From: an uncultured Colwellia sp.
Lineage (GTDB): Bacteria; Pseudomonadota; Gammaproteobacteria; Enterobacterales; Alteromonadaceae
DNA length: 64,000 bases
Assembly: GCA_913062815.1 (NCBI GenBank)
Contig: CAJXWZ010000012.1
Span: 62,001-126,000, forward strand
Reading direction: 5' to 3'
Each line of letters opens with the position of its first letter. The first letter of the stretch is position 1. Below, one piece after another: positions 1 to 8,533 of the stretch. A program made the position numbers and the translations under genes. The notes under the pieces are model-generated. The model saw only the letters and a program-made list of their open reading frames with translations. It made no database searches and had not been told where the DNA came from.

Positions 1-41
1 TTAAATTTTCCCTTTTAAACAAGAGTTATTTGAGCTGTAAA

Positions 42-791
42 ATGAATGATACAAAATTTCATAATAAATTGAGCGCTGGTAGTCCGGCTTATTTACCTCT
101 ATACAAGCAAGTTGAAGAGTATGTTAAACAATTAATTGTTGAGCAGCGCTGGAAGGTTGGTGAAATTCTACCAAATGAGTTTCAACTAGCAGAAGAGTTT
201 AATGTTAGCCAAGGTACCGTTAGAAAAGCCCTTAGCGCATTAACTGACGCCAAAATTTTATATCGAAGGCAAGGTGTAGGCACTTTTGTTTCTGAGCATA
301 CCGGCCAGCAAGCGCTTTATCGTTTTTTTCCATTAGTTGCTGATGGTAAAAAGCCAGAATTGCCGATGTCTGAGACTATTTCGCGAAAAATTGAACTTGC
401 TCAAGGTGATGTTTTAGAAAACTTGCAACTGAAGCAAGGTGAAAAGGTCATTGTTTTATCACGCCGTCGGAAAATCGATAGTGAACTGTGTATCCTAGAA
501 GATATTTATTTGCCGGAAAAATATTTTGAAGGCATGATGGAAGAGCCTGAAATCCCTCATACGCTATACCATTTCTATCAAACTAATTACCGTCATACGG
601 TGCAAGATATATCTGATTGCATAAAGGCCATATTACCCACGAAAGCCGATGCTAAATCTCTGGGAATTAAGCCAACAGAGCCGTTATTACAGTTTACTCG
701 TTTGTCTAAGTCGTTAACGGGTCAATTAATTGAATTTCGTCAAACTCGTTGCCGCTCAGATAATTATCATTATTTAGTTAAATTCGATTAA
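42..791 (+). CDS. GntR-family (HutC subfamily) transcriptional regulator
   Basis: This is a one-domain-each repressor of the HutC type. An N-terminal winged helix-turn-helix (about residues 20-85, with the typical run EFNVSQGTVRKALSAL followed by a GVGTFV wing) is joined to a C-terminal UTRA ligand-binding domain (about 100-245, ending LIEFRQTRCRSDNYHY). Such proteins usually bind short palindromes and release them when a small molecule binds the UTRA domain. I chose the ATG at 42; an in-frame TTG at 30 is also possible, and neither has a strong ribosome binding site. The aldo/keto reductase operon starts about 240 bases downstream on the same strand and has two palindromes in its promoter region, so it is the likely target. 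The inducer cannot be read from sequence. Confidence 0.9.
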   Translation: MNDTKFHNKLSAGSPAYLPLYKQVEEYVKQLIVEQRWKVGEILPNEFQLAEEFNVSQGTVRKALSALTDAKILYRRQGVGTFVSEHTGQQALYRFFPLVADGKKPELPMSETISRKIELAQGDVLENLQLKQGEKVIVLSRRRKIDSELCILEDIYLPEKYFEGMMEEPEIPHTLYHFYQTNYRHTVQDISDCIKAILPTKADAKSLGIKPTEPLLQFTRLSKSLTGQLIEFRQTRCRSDNYHYLVKFD

Positions 792-896
792 ATTTCTATA
801 AAGTCAGAGTTTCCATTCGGTTGGAAACTCTCATTCACCTCTTTGAAGCCATTAAACATCTATTCTCCAGTCTTTGTTGCTGTCTGCTATTATTTC

Positions 897-910
897 AAAT
901 AGTACTATTT
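897..910. promoter_or_regulatory. 14-bp perfect palindrome, candidate GntR operator
   Basis: AAATAGTACTATTT reads the same on both strands. It lies in the gap between the GntR regulator and the operon it probably controls, about 50 bases upstream of the predicted -35 box. Binding by the upstream regulator is inference. Confidence 0.4.
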
Positions 911-959
911 CGAGATCTACAATTAATACAGTAAATTAAATAAATTTGTTATTCTCGCA

Positions 960-990
960 TTGACAAAACTTGTGTCTTATATAAGATATA
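960..990 (+). promoter_or_regulatory. Promoter of the AKR-oxygenase-YeiH operon with an embedded palindrome
   Basis: A consensus -35 box TTGACA lies at 960-965. An AT-rich -10 region follows at about 983-990. The perfect 12-bp palindrome TCTTATATAAGA (975-986) sits between and over the -10 region, where a bound repressor would block RNA polymerase. It is the best candidate operator for the adjacent GntR-family protein. Confidence 0.5.
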
Positions 991-1029
991 AAATAAATAT
1001 TCGTAATAGATTAAGCTTTGAGGTTTATG

Positions 1030-1989
1030 ATGGCTGAAAATAAAATTCCCCCAGTAGGTTTAGGTTTATGGAAAATATCTAAAGATCAATGTGCTGATGT
1101 TGTATACCAAGCTATAAAAGTGGGATATCGCCACTTAGATAGTGCTTGTGATTATGGCAATGAAGTAGAAGTAGGTCAGGGGATTGCGCAAGCTATTAAA
1201 GAAGGTATCTGTAAAAGAGAAGAGCTATGGGTAACGTCTAAGCTGTGGAATACTTATCATAAAAAGGAACATGTTAAATTAGCATTAGAAAAAACCTTAG
1301 CTGATCTGAATTTAGACTATCTTGACTCATACCTAATACATTTTCCAATAGCACAACCTTTTGTGCCATTTGAACAAAGGTACCCGCCAGAATGGTTATT
1401 TGAGCCTGAAAGTGAAAATGCCAGCATGTTAACTGCGCCAGTACCATTATATGAAACATGGCAAGCAATGGAGGCATTGGTTGAAGACGGTTTAGTGAAA
1501 GAAATTGGTGTTTGTAATTATAATGCAGGTTTACTCAATGATTTAATGTCGTACGCGAAGATTAAGCCGTCGGCATTGCAAATAGAGTCACACCCTTACT
1601 TAACACAAGAAAAACTCATCCGTTTGGCTAAAGGTTATGGTATTTCGGTAACCACATTTTCACCGTTAGGTGCTTTGTCATATTTAGAGTTACAAATGGC
1701 AGATGCGCTTGAGTCTGTTTTGACACAGAATGTGGTCATTGCTGCGGCAAAAAGGGTGGATAGAACACCGGCTCAGGTTGTTTTACGTTGGGGAGTGCAA
1801 CGTGGTTGTGCAATTATCCCTAAGAGTACTAAATTGGCAAGGCTAAAAGAAAATATTGCCCTGTTTGATTTCGAGCTTTCAGAGCACGAAATGGAGGCTA
1901 TATCTTCACTGAATCAGAATCGACGCTTTAACGATCCTGGCGAATTTTGCGAAGCGGCATTTAACACCTTCTACCCAATTTATGATTAG
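1030..1989 (+). CDS. Aldo/keto reductase (AKR2-like)
   Basis: An NAD(P)H-dependent carbonyl reductase with a TIM-barrel fold. The catalytic tetrad is visible: D37 and Y42 in HLDSACDYGNE, K71 in VTSKLWN and H104 in YLIHFPI. The C-terminal cofactor motif IPKSTKLARLKENI is also present. About 319 residues is normal for the family; overall it resembles xylose/aldose reductases. The GAGG at 1020-1023 favours the second of two adjacent ATGs (1030). It is the first gene of a short operon with the oxygenase (11 bases downstream) and the YeiH-like protein, and may reduce an aldehyde or ketone linked to the oxygenase reaction. The substrate is unknown. Confidence 0.88.
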   Translation: MAENKIPPVGLGLWKISKDQCADVVYQAIKVGYRHLDSACDYGNEVEVGQGIAQAIKEGICKREELWVTSKLWNTYHKKEHVKLALEKTLADLNLDYLDSYLIHFPIAQPFVPFEQRYPPEWLFEPESENASMLTAPVPLYETWQAMEALVEDGLVKEIGVCNYNAGLLNDLMSYAKIKPSALQIESHPYLTQEKLIRLAKGYGISVTTFSPLGALSYLELQMADALESVLTQNVVIAAAKRVDRTPAQVVLRWGVQRGCAIIPKSTKLARLKENIALFDFELSEHEMEAISSLNQNRRFNDPGEFCEAAFNTFYPIYD

Positions 1990-2000
1990 GAGATAGAGTT

Positions 2001-2987
2001 ATGGCATATATAAGTAACATGGTTGCTGACTTAAAATTTGAAAAAAGTGAGTTTCCTAGCATTATTGTCAATGACGGTTCAGTTTCTACAATCGAACAAG
2101 CCAAGGCGTTTGTAAAAGAGCACCTTGAATTATTAGAGCAAGAGCTGTTTTGTACTGGTGCATTATTGTTTAGAGGGTTTCCCATTACCAGTGCTCAAAC
2201 TTACGACGAGTTCTTTTCAGCCTTTAATTATCCAAACTTTACCTACAAGGAGTCGCTTTCAAATGCGGTTCGGATAAATCATACCGAATATGTATTTACC
2301 GCTAACGAAGCTCCAAAGCATGTAGAAATATATTTGCACAATGAAATGGCTCAAACCCCAGTATACCCGGCGAAAATATCACTCTTTTGTGAGCAAGCTG
2401 CAGATAAAGGAGGAGAAACGGCTATTTGTCGTTCAGACTTTATTTATCAAAACTTAATAAACGTTGAACCTGAGTTAACTGAAAAACTTGAAAGAGTGGG
2501 GGTGAAATATACCACCTTAATGCCTGCAGAAGATAAACCTGAGTCAGGCCAAGGGCGTAGTTGGAAGAGTACATTAACGGTTGAAAATGCTGAGCAAGCT
2601 GAAGAAAAACTGAAAAATTTAGGTTACTCATGGCAATGGCTAGCAGATGGCTCGTTAAAAGCACAAACCTCGGCACTACCGGCAATAAGAATACTGTCTG
2701 ATGGTAGAAAAGTATTTTTTAATCAAATCATTGCTGCCTACATGGGCTGGAGTGGTGTAAGAGACAATCCCGATGTAGCACTTTGTTTTGGTGATGATAG
2801 CTCAATTAATAAAGCTTTTTTAGAGACAATTGTTAAGCAAGCTGAGTTGTTGACCTATGACATTGCTTGGCAAGATGGTGATGTGGCAATTGTTGATAAT
2901 AATATCGCTAAACATGGTCGTCGTCCTTTTGAAGGTGAGCGGAAGCGTAAAGTTTTAGTCGTTCTTGGCGCATCAGGTAAAAAATAA
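2001..2987 (+). CDS. TauD/TfdA-family Fe(II)/2-oxoglutarate-dependent oxygenase, SyrP/clavaminate-synthase-like
   Basis: A non-haem iron dioxygenase. The metal triad is seen as H113-x-E115 (LHNEMAQ) and a distal H305 (NNIAKHGRRPF), with following Arg residues that would bind 2-oxoglutarate. The HxE rather than HxD motif, and the FCEQAADKGGET segment, resemble SyrP and clavaminate synthase more than taurine dioxygenase. So a hydroxylation of an amino-acid-like substrate is as likely as desulfonation. Length (328) fits the family. The gene is packed between the aldo/keto reductase and the YeiH-like membrane protein (16 bases), so the three are probably one transcript. Confidence 0.82.
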   Translation: MAYISNMVADLKFEKSEFPSIIVNDGSVSTIEQAKAFVKEHLELLEQELFCTGALLFRGFPITSAQTYDEFFSAFNYPNFTYKESLSNAVRINHTEYVFTANEAPKHVEIYLHNEMAQTPVYPAKISLFCEQAADKGGETAICRSDFIYQNLINVEPELTEKLERVGVKYTTLMPAEDKPESGQGRSWKSTLTVENAEQAEEKLKNLGYSWQWLADGSLKAQTSALPAIRILSDGRKVFFNQIIAAYMGWSGVRDNPDVALCFGDDSSINKAFLETIVKQAELLTYDIAWQDGDVAIVDNNIAKHGRRPFEGERKRKVLVVLGASGKK

Positions 2988-3003
2988 ACACGAGTAATTT
3001 AAT

Positions 3004-3984
3004 ATGACGTATAAGCAGTTTTTACCTGGTGCCAGTATTGCCGTGATAACAGGCTTGGCTGCACTCTTTTTGAGTGAGCATTACGGAGCGCCGGCAATGC
3101 TTTTTGCCTTGCTATTAGGTATCGCTTTATCATTCTTATATGAAGAAACCTCATGCAAAGCAGGCATAGAATTCACCGCTTGTCATATTTTAAGAATTGG
3201 CGTCGCCTTACTGGGTCTACGCATAGCGCTAGATGATTTGTTCACCTTAGGTTGGCAAACTATTGCTTTATTAGCCGCGGCTATTTTCTCTACTATTGCG
3301 CTAGGTTTATTGTTAGCAAAACTCACCGGCCTGCGAAAAAGCTTTGGCGCACTTACCGGTGGCTCTGTCGCTATCTGTGGCGCCTCGGCGGCAATGGCAA
3401 TTACTGCGGTATTGCCCGAATATAAAGATAAAGAGCGTGATACATTACTTACCGTAATCGGTGTAACGTCATTATCAACAATTGCTATGGTTGTTTATCC
3501 TATTGCAGTAACTTATTTCGGTCTTGACAGTATGGACGCGGGGTTATTCTTAGGTGGCACTATACACGACGTTGCTCAAGTGGTTGGTGCAGGCTTTTCT
3601 ATTTCTGAAGAAACTGGCAATACAGCAACTTTAGTGAAACTTGTGCGCGTTAGTATGTTAATGCCTGTTGTATTGATCATGTTACTGGTAATAAAGCGAT
3701 TTCATCAAGGAGATACTTCAACAGGCAAAGCTGCAAAAGTGCCTGGGTTTTTAGTCGCCTTCATTGTTTTGATGATAATAAATTCGTGTTTTGAATTGCC
3801 TGCTTTGGTAACAGAATCGGCAACTGAAGTTTCCCGTTTTGCTTTGATTATTGCAATAACTGCGATTGGTATGAAATCAAACCTAGCTAAGCTGGCTTCA
3901 GTAGGCATGTTGCCGATATTTTTAATGGTGATGGAAACTTTATGGATCGCCGCGTTTATTTTGGCCGCTATTTTCATTTTATAA
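3004..3984 (+). CDS. YeiH/YadS-family putative exporter (UPF0324)
   Basis: An integral inner-membrane protein of about ten hydrophobic segments over 326 residues. It has family-typical motifs GVALLGLRIALDDL, SVAICGASAAMA and GTIHDVAQVVGAGF. The family (Cons_hypoth698) has been listed as putative sulfate exporters; direct evidence is thin. Last gene of the operon; its C terminus ends in a hydrophobic segment as usual. The transported compound here cannot be deduced, although the neighbouring oxygenase makes a link to sulfur or amino-acid metabolites conceivable. Confidence 0.8.
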   Translation: MTYKQFLPGASIAVITGLAALFLSEHYGAPAMLFALLLGIALSFLYEETSCKAGIEFTACHILRIGVALLGLRIALDDLFTLGWQTIALLAAAIFSTIALGLLLAKLTGLRKSFGALTGGSVAICGASAAMAITAVLPEYKDKERDTLLTVIGVTSLSTIAMVVYPIAVTYFGLDSMDAGLFLGGTIHDVAQVVGAGFSISEETGNTATLVKLVRVSMLMPVVLIMLLVIKRFHQGDTSTGKAAKVPGFLVAFIVLMIINSCFELPALVTESATEVSRFALIIAITAIGMKSNLAKLASVGMLPIFLMVMETLWIAAFILAAIFIL

Positions 3985-4044
3985 AAATCTAAGCTCAATA
4001 AGTTTACGCGTTTTTATGAGTGGCTAATCTGAATTATCTATACT

Positions 4045-4076
4045 CACTTGCGATTAAATCATCGTAAGTGTCTTTG
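4045..4076 (+). terminator. Weak stem-loop after the YeiH operon
   Basis: A ten-pair stem (4045-4054 with 4061-4070, one G-U pair, six-base loop) is followed by only a short T stretch. It may end the operon. The rest of 3985-4206 shows no gene. Confidence 0.35.
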
Positions 4077-4206
4077 GGGTGAAACCATACCCTGCCTGTG
4101 TTTATCCCACACTAAATCAACCATCACTACTCAATTAGCTATTATCCATTTTAATTACAAAAGTAATTAGAAAAATTATTCTTTCTACATAAGTCTAGAG
4201 AAGTTG

Positions 4207-4329
4207 ATGTTTTATCATGTGATTTTCAAAACTAAACTATACTTAGCAATTGGTGGAGTAGGTACATTAGCGATTATATTTATCGCTACAAATTTTCATC
4301 GTGAAATCATTGCTACTTATAGTTACTAA
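4207..4329 (+). CDS. Small single-pass membrane protein, unknown
   Basis: A 40-residue ORF begins MFYHVIFKTKLYLAIGG and has one clear hydrophobic segment (about residues 11-28, TLAIIFIA). A purine-rich stretch (AGAGAAG) lies just upstream of the ATG. It ends 45 bases before the solute-binding protein. Not recognised; it could be a real small membrane protein or a chance ORF. Confidence 0.35.
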   Translation: MFYHVIFKTKLYLAIGGVGTLAIIFIATNFHREIIATYSY

Positions 4330-4374
4330 CAGCAGCAGTTTAAGACATGAACGTTGAGTGGAAGGCAAACGACA

Positions 4375-5196
4375 TTGAAGTGTACTATATATTTTTTTCA
4401 GATAATGATATTGATATTATGCTGTACAAACACTTACTCTAAAGAAGTGCGTTTGGAAATATCTAAGGTAACTGATTCAGCCGGTCACCATCTTTTTTAT
4501 CATGAGCTACTCACGACGGCGCTCAAAGAAATAGGGCATACGCCTATTTTAACCGTGAGTAACACGCCGCATTTAAGAAGCAAACAATATTTAGATTCAG
4601 GAATTACTTCCATATTTTGGATGTTGGAAACTAAAGAAAGAAACCAACGCTATATACCTATTGAAGTTGGGCTTACCGATGGCTTGATTGGTAAGCGTAT
4701 TTTGTTAATTAAAAAAGGTGAACAATCTCACTATGATAAGGTGAAAAATCTAGATGACTTTAGAGGACTAAATTTAACTGCGGCGATGGGATTGAAATGG
4801 TTTGATGCTAAAGTTTGGCGTGCTAATCATTTAAAATACAAGGAATTTATTGGTAACTGGGCATCGCTTTTTAAAATGTTAGAAAAAGATAGAGGCTTTG
4901 ATTATTTTGCGCGCGGCGTAAACGAAATTATTTCAGAAGCCAAGTTGCATTCAGGCTTAGCAATCGAACAAAAGTTACTGCTTATTTATGAGCGTGACTT
5001 TCGTTTTTATTTAAGTAAAACAGGCCCAAATGCAGGGGCGCAATATAAAGACATTATTGCTAGCGCCATGATTAAAGCAAAAGAAAGTGGTCTAATTACA
5101 CGACTGGTGAACAAATATTGGGGCAATGATATTAAGTCTTTACATTATGATGAGAGGATAAAAATTTACTTAGATTCACCTTCCTCAGACGATTAA
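4375..5196 (+). CDS. Periplasmic solute-binding-like protein (SBP family 3)
   Basis: An exported protein resembling the polar amino-acid binding proteins of ABC transporters (SBP_bac_3). An N-terminal hydrophobic signal (IYFFQIMILILCC) is followed by a body with the two-lobe pattern and a late RLVNKYWGND motif. There is no ABC permease or ATPase next to it; Alteromonadales carry many such orphan paralogues, so it may be a sensor or scavenging protein. I placed the start at TTG 4375, nine bases after GAAGG, because it gives a clean signal peptide; TTG 4354 is an alternative. No ATG in frame gives a full signal peptide. Confidence 0.65.
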   Translation: MKCTIYFFQIMILILCCTNTYSKEVRLEISKVTDSAGHHLFYHELLTTALKEIGHTPILTVSNTPHLRSKQYLDSGITSIFWMLETKERNQRYIPIEVGLTDGLIGKRILLIKKGEQSHYDKVKNLDDFRGLNLTAAMGLKWFDAKVWRANHLKYKEFIGNWASLFKMLEKDRGFDYFARGVNEIISEAKLHSGLAIEQKLLLIYERDFRFYLSKTGPNAGAQYKDIIASAMIKAKESGLITRLVNKYWGNDIKSLHYDERIKIYLDSPSSDD

Positions 5197-5328
5197 TTCG
5201 CCGCTTTTTACCTACTAAAAATCTTTGTCTAACGATGACCGAATGTAACCTTATATTTCAAATATTCATTTCGTCGCAAAATAAATGCCACTTAACTCAA
5301 CCTTTTTAGTTTTTGACACGTCTTTACT

Positions 5329-5334
5329 TATAAT
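5329..5334 (+). promoter_or_regulatory. Possible -10 box for the first RND operon
   Basis: A perfect TATAAT lies 38 bases before the RND permease start. A TTGACA at 5313-5318 is too close (10-base gap) to act as its -35 partner, so the promoter assignment is weak. Confidence 0.3.
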
Positions 5335-5371
5335 GCTTCGAATAAAAAAATATTATAACTAGGATGGGATA

Positions 5372-8300
5372 ATGAACCTTACCCGTGCCGCCTTAAAAAA
5401 CCCTGCTGCCATTATTGTTATCGTCGCTTTAGTCATGGTATTTGGTTTAATGAGTGTTTTTAAACTACCCATACAATTAACCCCTGATATTGAACAACCA
5501 CAAATTAATATATCTACTGGCTGGCGCAGCGCGGCTCCAGCGGAAATGGAATCGGTTATCATAGAGCCGATTGAAAACGTGGTTAAAAATACTCAAGGTG
5601 TAACGAAAGTTACTACTAATATTCAACGTGGTTTTGGCAATATTACCCTAACGTTTGATGTGGGTGCTGATATGCAAAAAGCCATGCTTGATGTAATCAA
5701 TAACCTCAATCAAGCGCCACCTATTCCGTTAGATGCGTTCGACCCAGTAGTCTCTGCTGGAGGAGGCAGAGGCGGCCCTAATACCGCATCTTTGATGATT
5801 AAAACCCTACCTGATAATCCGACGCAAGATTTAGGTAAATACCAAAAGCTGATTGAAGATGTGGTACGGCCGAGATTTTCTCGAATTCAAGGTATGGGGC
5901 AAGTCAATTTGCAAAGCCACCGTCCAAGAGAATTAAGGATCACCTTTGATCCGCTACGTACCGCTTCGCTTGGCTTGTCGCTATCGGATATTAGTTCAAC
6001 TATTTCACGCGCTAGTGATGTATCTGCTGGTGTAGCTAATGTCGGTAGACGCCAATACACGGTGCGTTTTTCTGGGCAATATGATGTCAGTAATTTAACT
6101 GAGATGATTGTAGGCTATAGCGGAGAACGTCCTATTTATTTAAAAGACATTGCCACCGTTGAAAATACCTTAGTGGACCGCTTTGGCTTTAACATGCGTA
6201 GTGGCCAACCTTCATACTACTTTACTTTGAAGCGTCAAAACGACGCAAACACCGTGGCGCTTTTAGATGAAATAAATGTTGCAGTTAAAGAGTTGAATGA
6301 TGGGCCAATGAAAGCAGCAGGGCTAGTGATTGAGCTAAGTTTTGACTCTTCAGTACATATTCGTAATGCATTGAAACTAGTGCAAAACAATCTAGGATTA
6401 GGCATTGCCTTAGCCTTAATTATTCTTTGGTTGTTTTTACGGGGCTGGCGAAATATCTTAATTATCGCCGTTACTATTCCTATCTCTTTAATGGTGGCTT
6501 TTGTTGCCTTAAGTATTTTCGATAGAAGCCTTAATGTGATTTCGCTTGCTGGTTTGGCTTTCTCTGTGGGTTTAGTACTTGATGCTGCGATTATTGTTCA
6601 AGAGAATATAGTGCGACTACGTGGTTTAGGGATGGACGGTAAAAAGGCAGTGCTGCGAGGCGCTTTGCAAGTAACAGGCGCATTGTTTGCGTCTACCGCG
6701 ACCAGCGTCGCAATATTTTTACCTATTTTGTTCATGGCTGGTATTGAGGGGCAGTTATTTTCTGACTTAGCACTGACGCTTTCTATTGCAGTTATCGCTT
6801 CACTGGTAACGGCAATTACCATATTGCCTATAGCGAGTCATTATTGGCTTAAATCTCAAAATGACCGTGACCCTTTTGCTCATTACTGGGAAAAACTCAC
6901 CAGCTTAGTGATGCGCTTAACCAATACTCAAACAAAACGGTTAAGCTGGATTTCGTTTTTGTTGGGCGGCTCTATTTTAGTTATCGTTTTATTGATGCCG
7001 AAAACTGATTTTATGCCGCGTGCTCCTATTGATGGGTTTTTCTTTAGTCTCAATTTACCCCCAGGTGGTAATGTTGATTTTATTGAAAAAGAAGTGGCAT
7101 CGCTGGTTAAAGAGAGGTTATCTCCGTATCTTTCGGGTGACAAGTTGCCAAAAATTAAAAGTTATAACTTTTACTCTTTTGGTGCCGGTGCTACCGGTGG
7201 TTTTATTTATGCCGATGACCCAACCCGAGTCGAAGAGTTAATGCAGGTCATTCGCACTGAAGTATTAGGTGGCTTGCCAGATACGCAAGTCTTTTTATTT
7301 AGGGGCTCAATGATAAATGTCTCAGGTGGCGGCAATGGTCGCACTGTAGAGATTAACGTACAGGGACCAGACATAGAAAGTTTAATGTCAGTGGCACAGG
7401 TTGGGATAGATGCCATTAATGAAAGCATGCCAGGTACGACAGCATTTCCAAATCCTGGATTAACGTTGTCAGAGCCTGAATTGAAACTCACTCCCAAAGA
7501 TCAACGGATAACCCAAGCGGGTTTAACACGTCGTGATGTGGCAAATGCCATTCGCGCTTATACCAGTGGCTTATTCATAGGTGAATATTTTGATGGTAAC
7601 GATAGAGTCAATGTTATCTTGCGTGGTGAACAATGGCAGACGCCTGACGAACTGGCTGCTTTGCCTATACATTCGCCTTTAGCAGGAGTACAAACCATAG
7701 GTGAACTAACGTCTCTGTCAAGAACGGCAGGTCCTACAAGTTTAAGACGTGTTGATGGCAAAAGAACCATTAGTATTCAAATATCTCCGCCGGCAACCAT
7801 GTCACTAGAAGAGGCATTAGTAACACTGAATGAAAATGTTATACCGATAATGAAAGCTCAGCTTCCTGTTGAAGCGTCTATTCAGCTCAGTGGTAATGCC
7901 AATAAAATGGCGGCGGCTATTAGCGATATGATCAAAAACTTCGCTTTGGCACTCGTGATATTATTTTTACTTATGACGGCATTATTTAAATCGCCTAAAG
8001 ACAGTTTATTAGTTTTGCTCGTAATGCCATTAGCGGTTGCCGGTGGTGTTGCAGGGCTCAATCTATTGAACTTAGTGACTTACCAATCACTCGATTTATT
8101 AACCATGATAGGTTTTATTATTTTGCTTGGTTTAGTGGTAAATAATGCCATATTGATTGTTGACCAAACGAGGCAAGCTGAAAAAGACGGCCTTTCTAGA
8201 AGGCGCGCTGTTGCTCAAGCAATTCGTATTCGTGCAAGACCTGTATATATGAGTACATTAACAAGCTTGTTTGGCATGTTACCTTTAATGGTTATGCCGG

Positions 8301-8500
8301 GCGTAGGTAGTGAAATATACCGCGGCTTAGCAACTGTGATTGTTGGCGGTATGTTCACTAGTGCTATTTTCACCTTAGTACTTTTCCCTAGCTTATTAAG
8401 GTTTGGTGAAAAGTCATCAAATGAGCAAAGTAATTTAGGAAATAATATCGAAGATTTGCAATTGGACACTAAATCTTCATTACAAGCTCGAGTCAGCTAG
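5372..8500 (+). CDS. RND efflux transporter permease (HAE/AcrB-like), copy 1
   Basis: A 1042-residue inner-membrane RND pump subunit with the usual plan: TM1 at the N terminus, a first large periplasmic loop (about 30-330), TM2-6, a second loop and TM7-12. It would form a trimer and exchange protons for substrates. In TM4 the motif reads GLVLDAAI, so the first of the two AcrB aspartates is kept (D404) and the second is alanine. In TM10, GLVVNNAILIV has Asn (N924) where AcrB has the relay Lys. A ribosome binding site AGGATGG precedes the ATG. The adaptor gene follows 33 bases downstream; no outer-membrane channel gene is nearby. It is clearly paralogous to the pump at 26.7-29.8 kb. The substrate is unknown. 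Confidence 0.92.
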   Translation: MNLTRAALKNPAAIIVIVALVMVFGLMSVFKLPIQLTPDIEQPQINISTGWRSAAPAEMESVIIEPIENVVKNTQGVTKVTTNIQRGFGNITLTFDVGADMQKAMLDVINNLNQAPPIPLDAFDPVVSAGGGRGGPNTASLMIKTLPDNPTQDLGKYQKLIEDVVRPRFSRIQGMGQVNLQSHRPRELRITFDPLRTASLGLSLSDISSTISRASDVSAGVANVGRRQYTVRFSGQYDVSNLTEMIVGYSGERPIYLKDIATVENTLVDRFGFNMRSGQPSYYFTLKRQNDANTVALLDEINVAVKELNDGPMKAAGLVIELSFDSSVHIRNALKLVQNNLGLGIALALIILWLFLRGWRNILIIAVTIPISLMVAFVALSIFDRSLNVISLAGLAFSVGLVLDAAIIVQENIVRLRGLGMDGKKAVLRGALQVTGALFASTATSVAIFLPILFMAGIEGQLFSDLALTLSIAVIASLVTAITILPIASHYWLKSQNDRDPFAHYWEKLTSLVMRLTNTQTKRLSWISFLLGGSILVIVLLMPKTDFMPRAPIDGFFFSLNLPPGGNVDFIEKEVASLVKERLSPYLSGDKLPKIKSYNFYSFGAGATGGFIYADDPTRVEELMQVIRTEVLGGLPDTQVFLFRGSMINVSGGGNGRTVEINVQGPDIESLMSVAQVGIDAINESMPGTTAFPNPGLTLSEPELKLTPKDQRITQAGLTRRDVANAIRAYTSGLFIGEYFDGNDRVNVILRGEQWQTPDELAALPIHSPLAGVQTIGELTSLSRTAGPTSLRRVDGKRTISIQISPPATMSLEEALVTLNENVIPIMKAQLPVEASIQLSGNANKMAAAISDMIKNFALALVILFLLMTALFKSPKDSLLVLLVMPLAVAGGVAGLNLLNLVTYQSLDLLTMIGFIILLGLVVNNAILIVDQTRQAEKDGLSRRRAVAQAIRIRARPVYMSTLTSLFGMLPLMVMPGVGSEIYRGLATVIVGGMFTSAIFTLVLFPSLLRFGEKSSNEQSNLGNNIEDLQLDTKSSLQARVS

Positions 8501-8533
8501 AGCAAAATAGCTGGTACTCAGCGAGGATAAATT

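Noticed and set aside
2001-2987. Firm call as taurine dioxygenase TauD
   Set aside because: The metal motif is HxE and the local sequence is closer to SyrP/clavaminate synthase; no other taurine genes are next to it.
5313-5334. TTGACA and TATAAT as one promoter for the first RND operon
   Set aside because: Only ten bases separate the two boxes; sigma-70 needs about 17.
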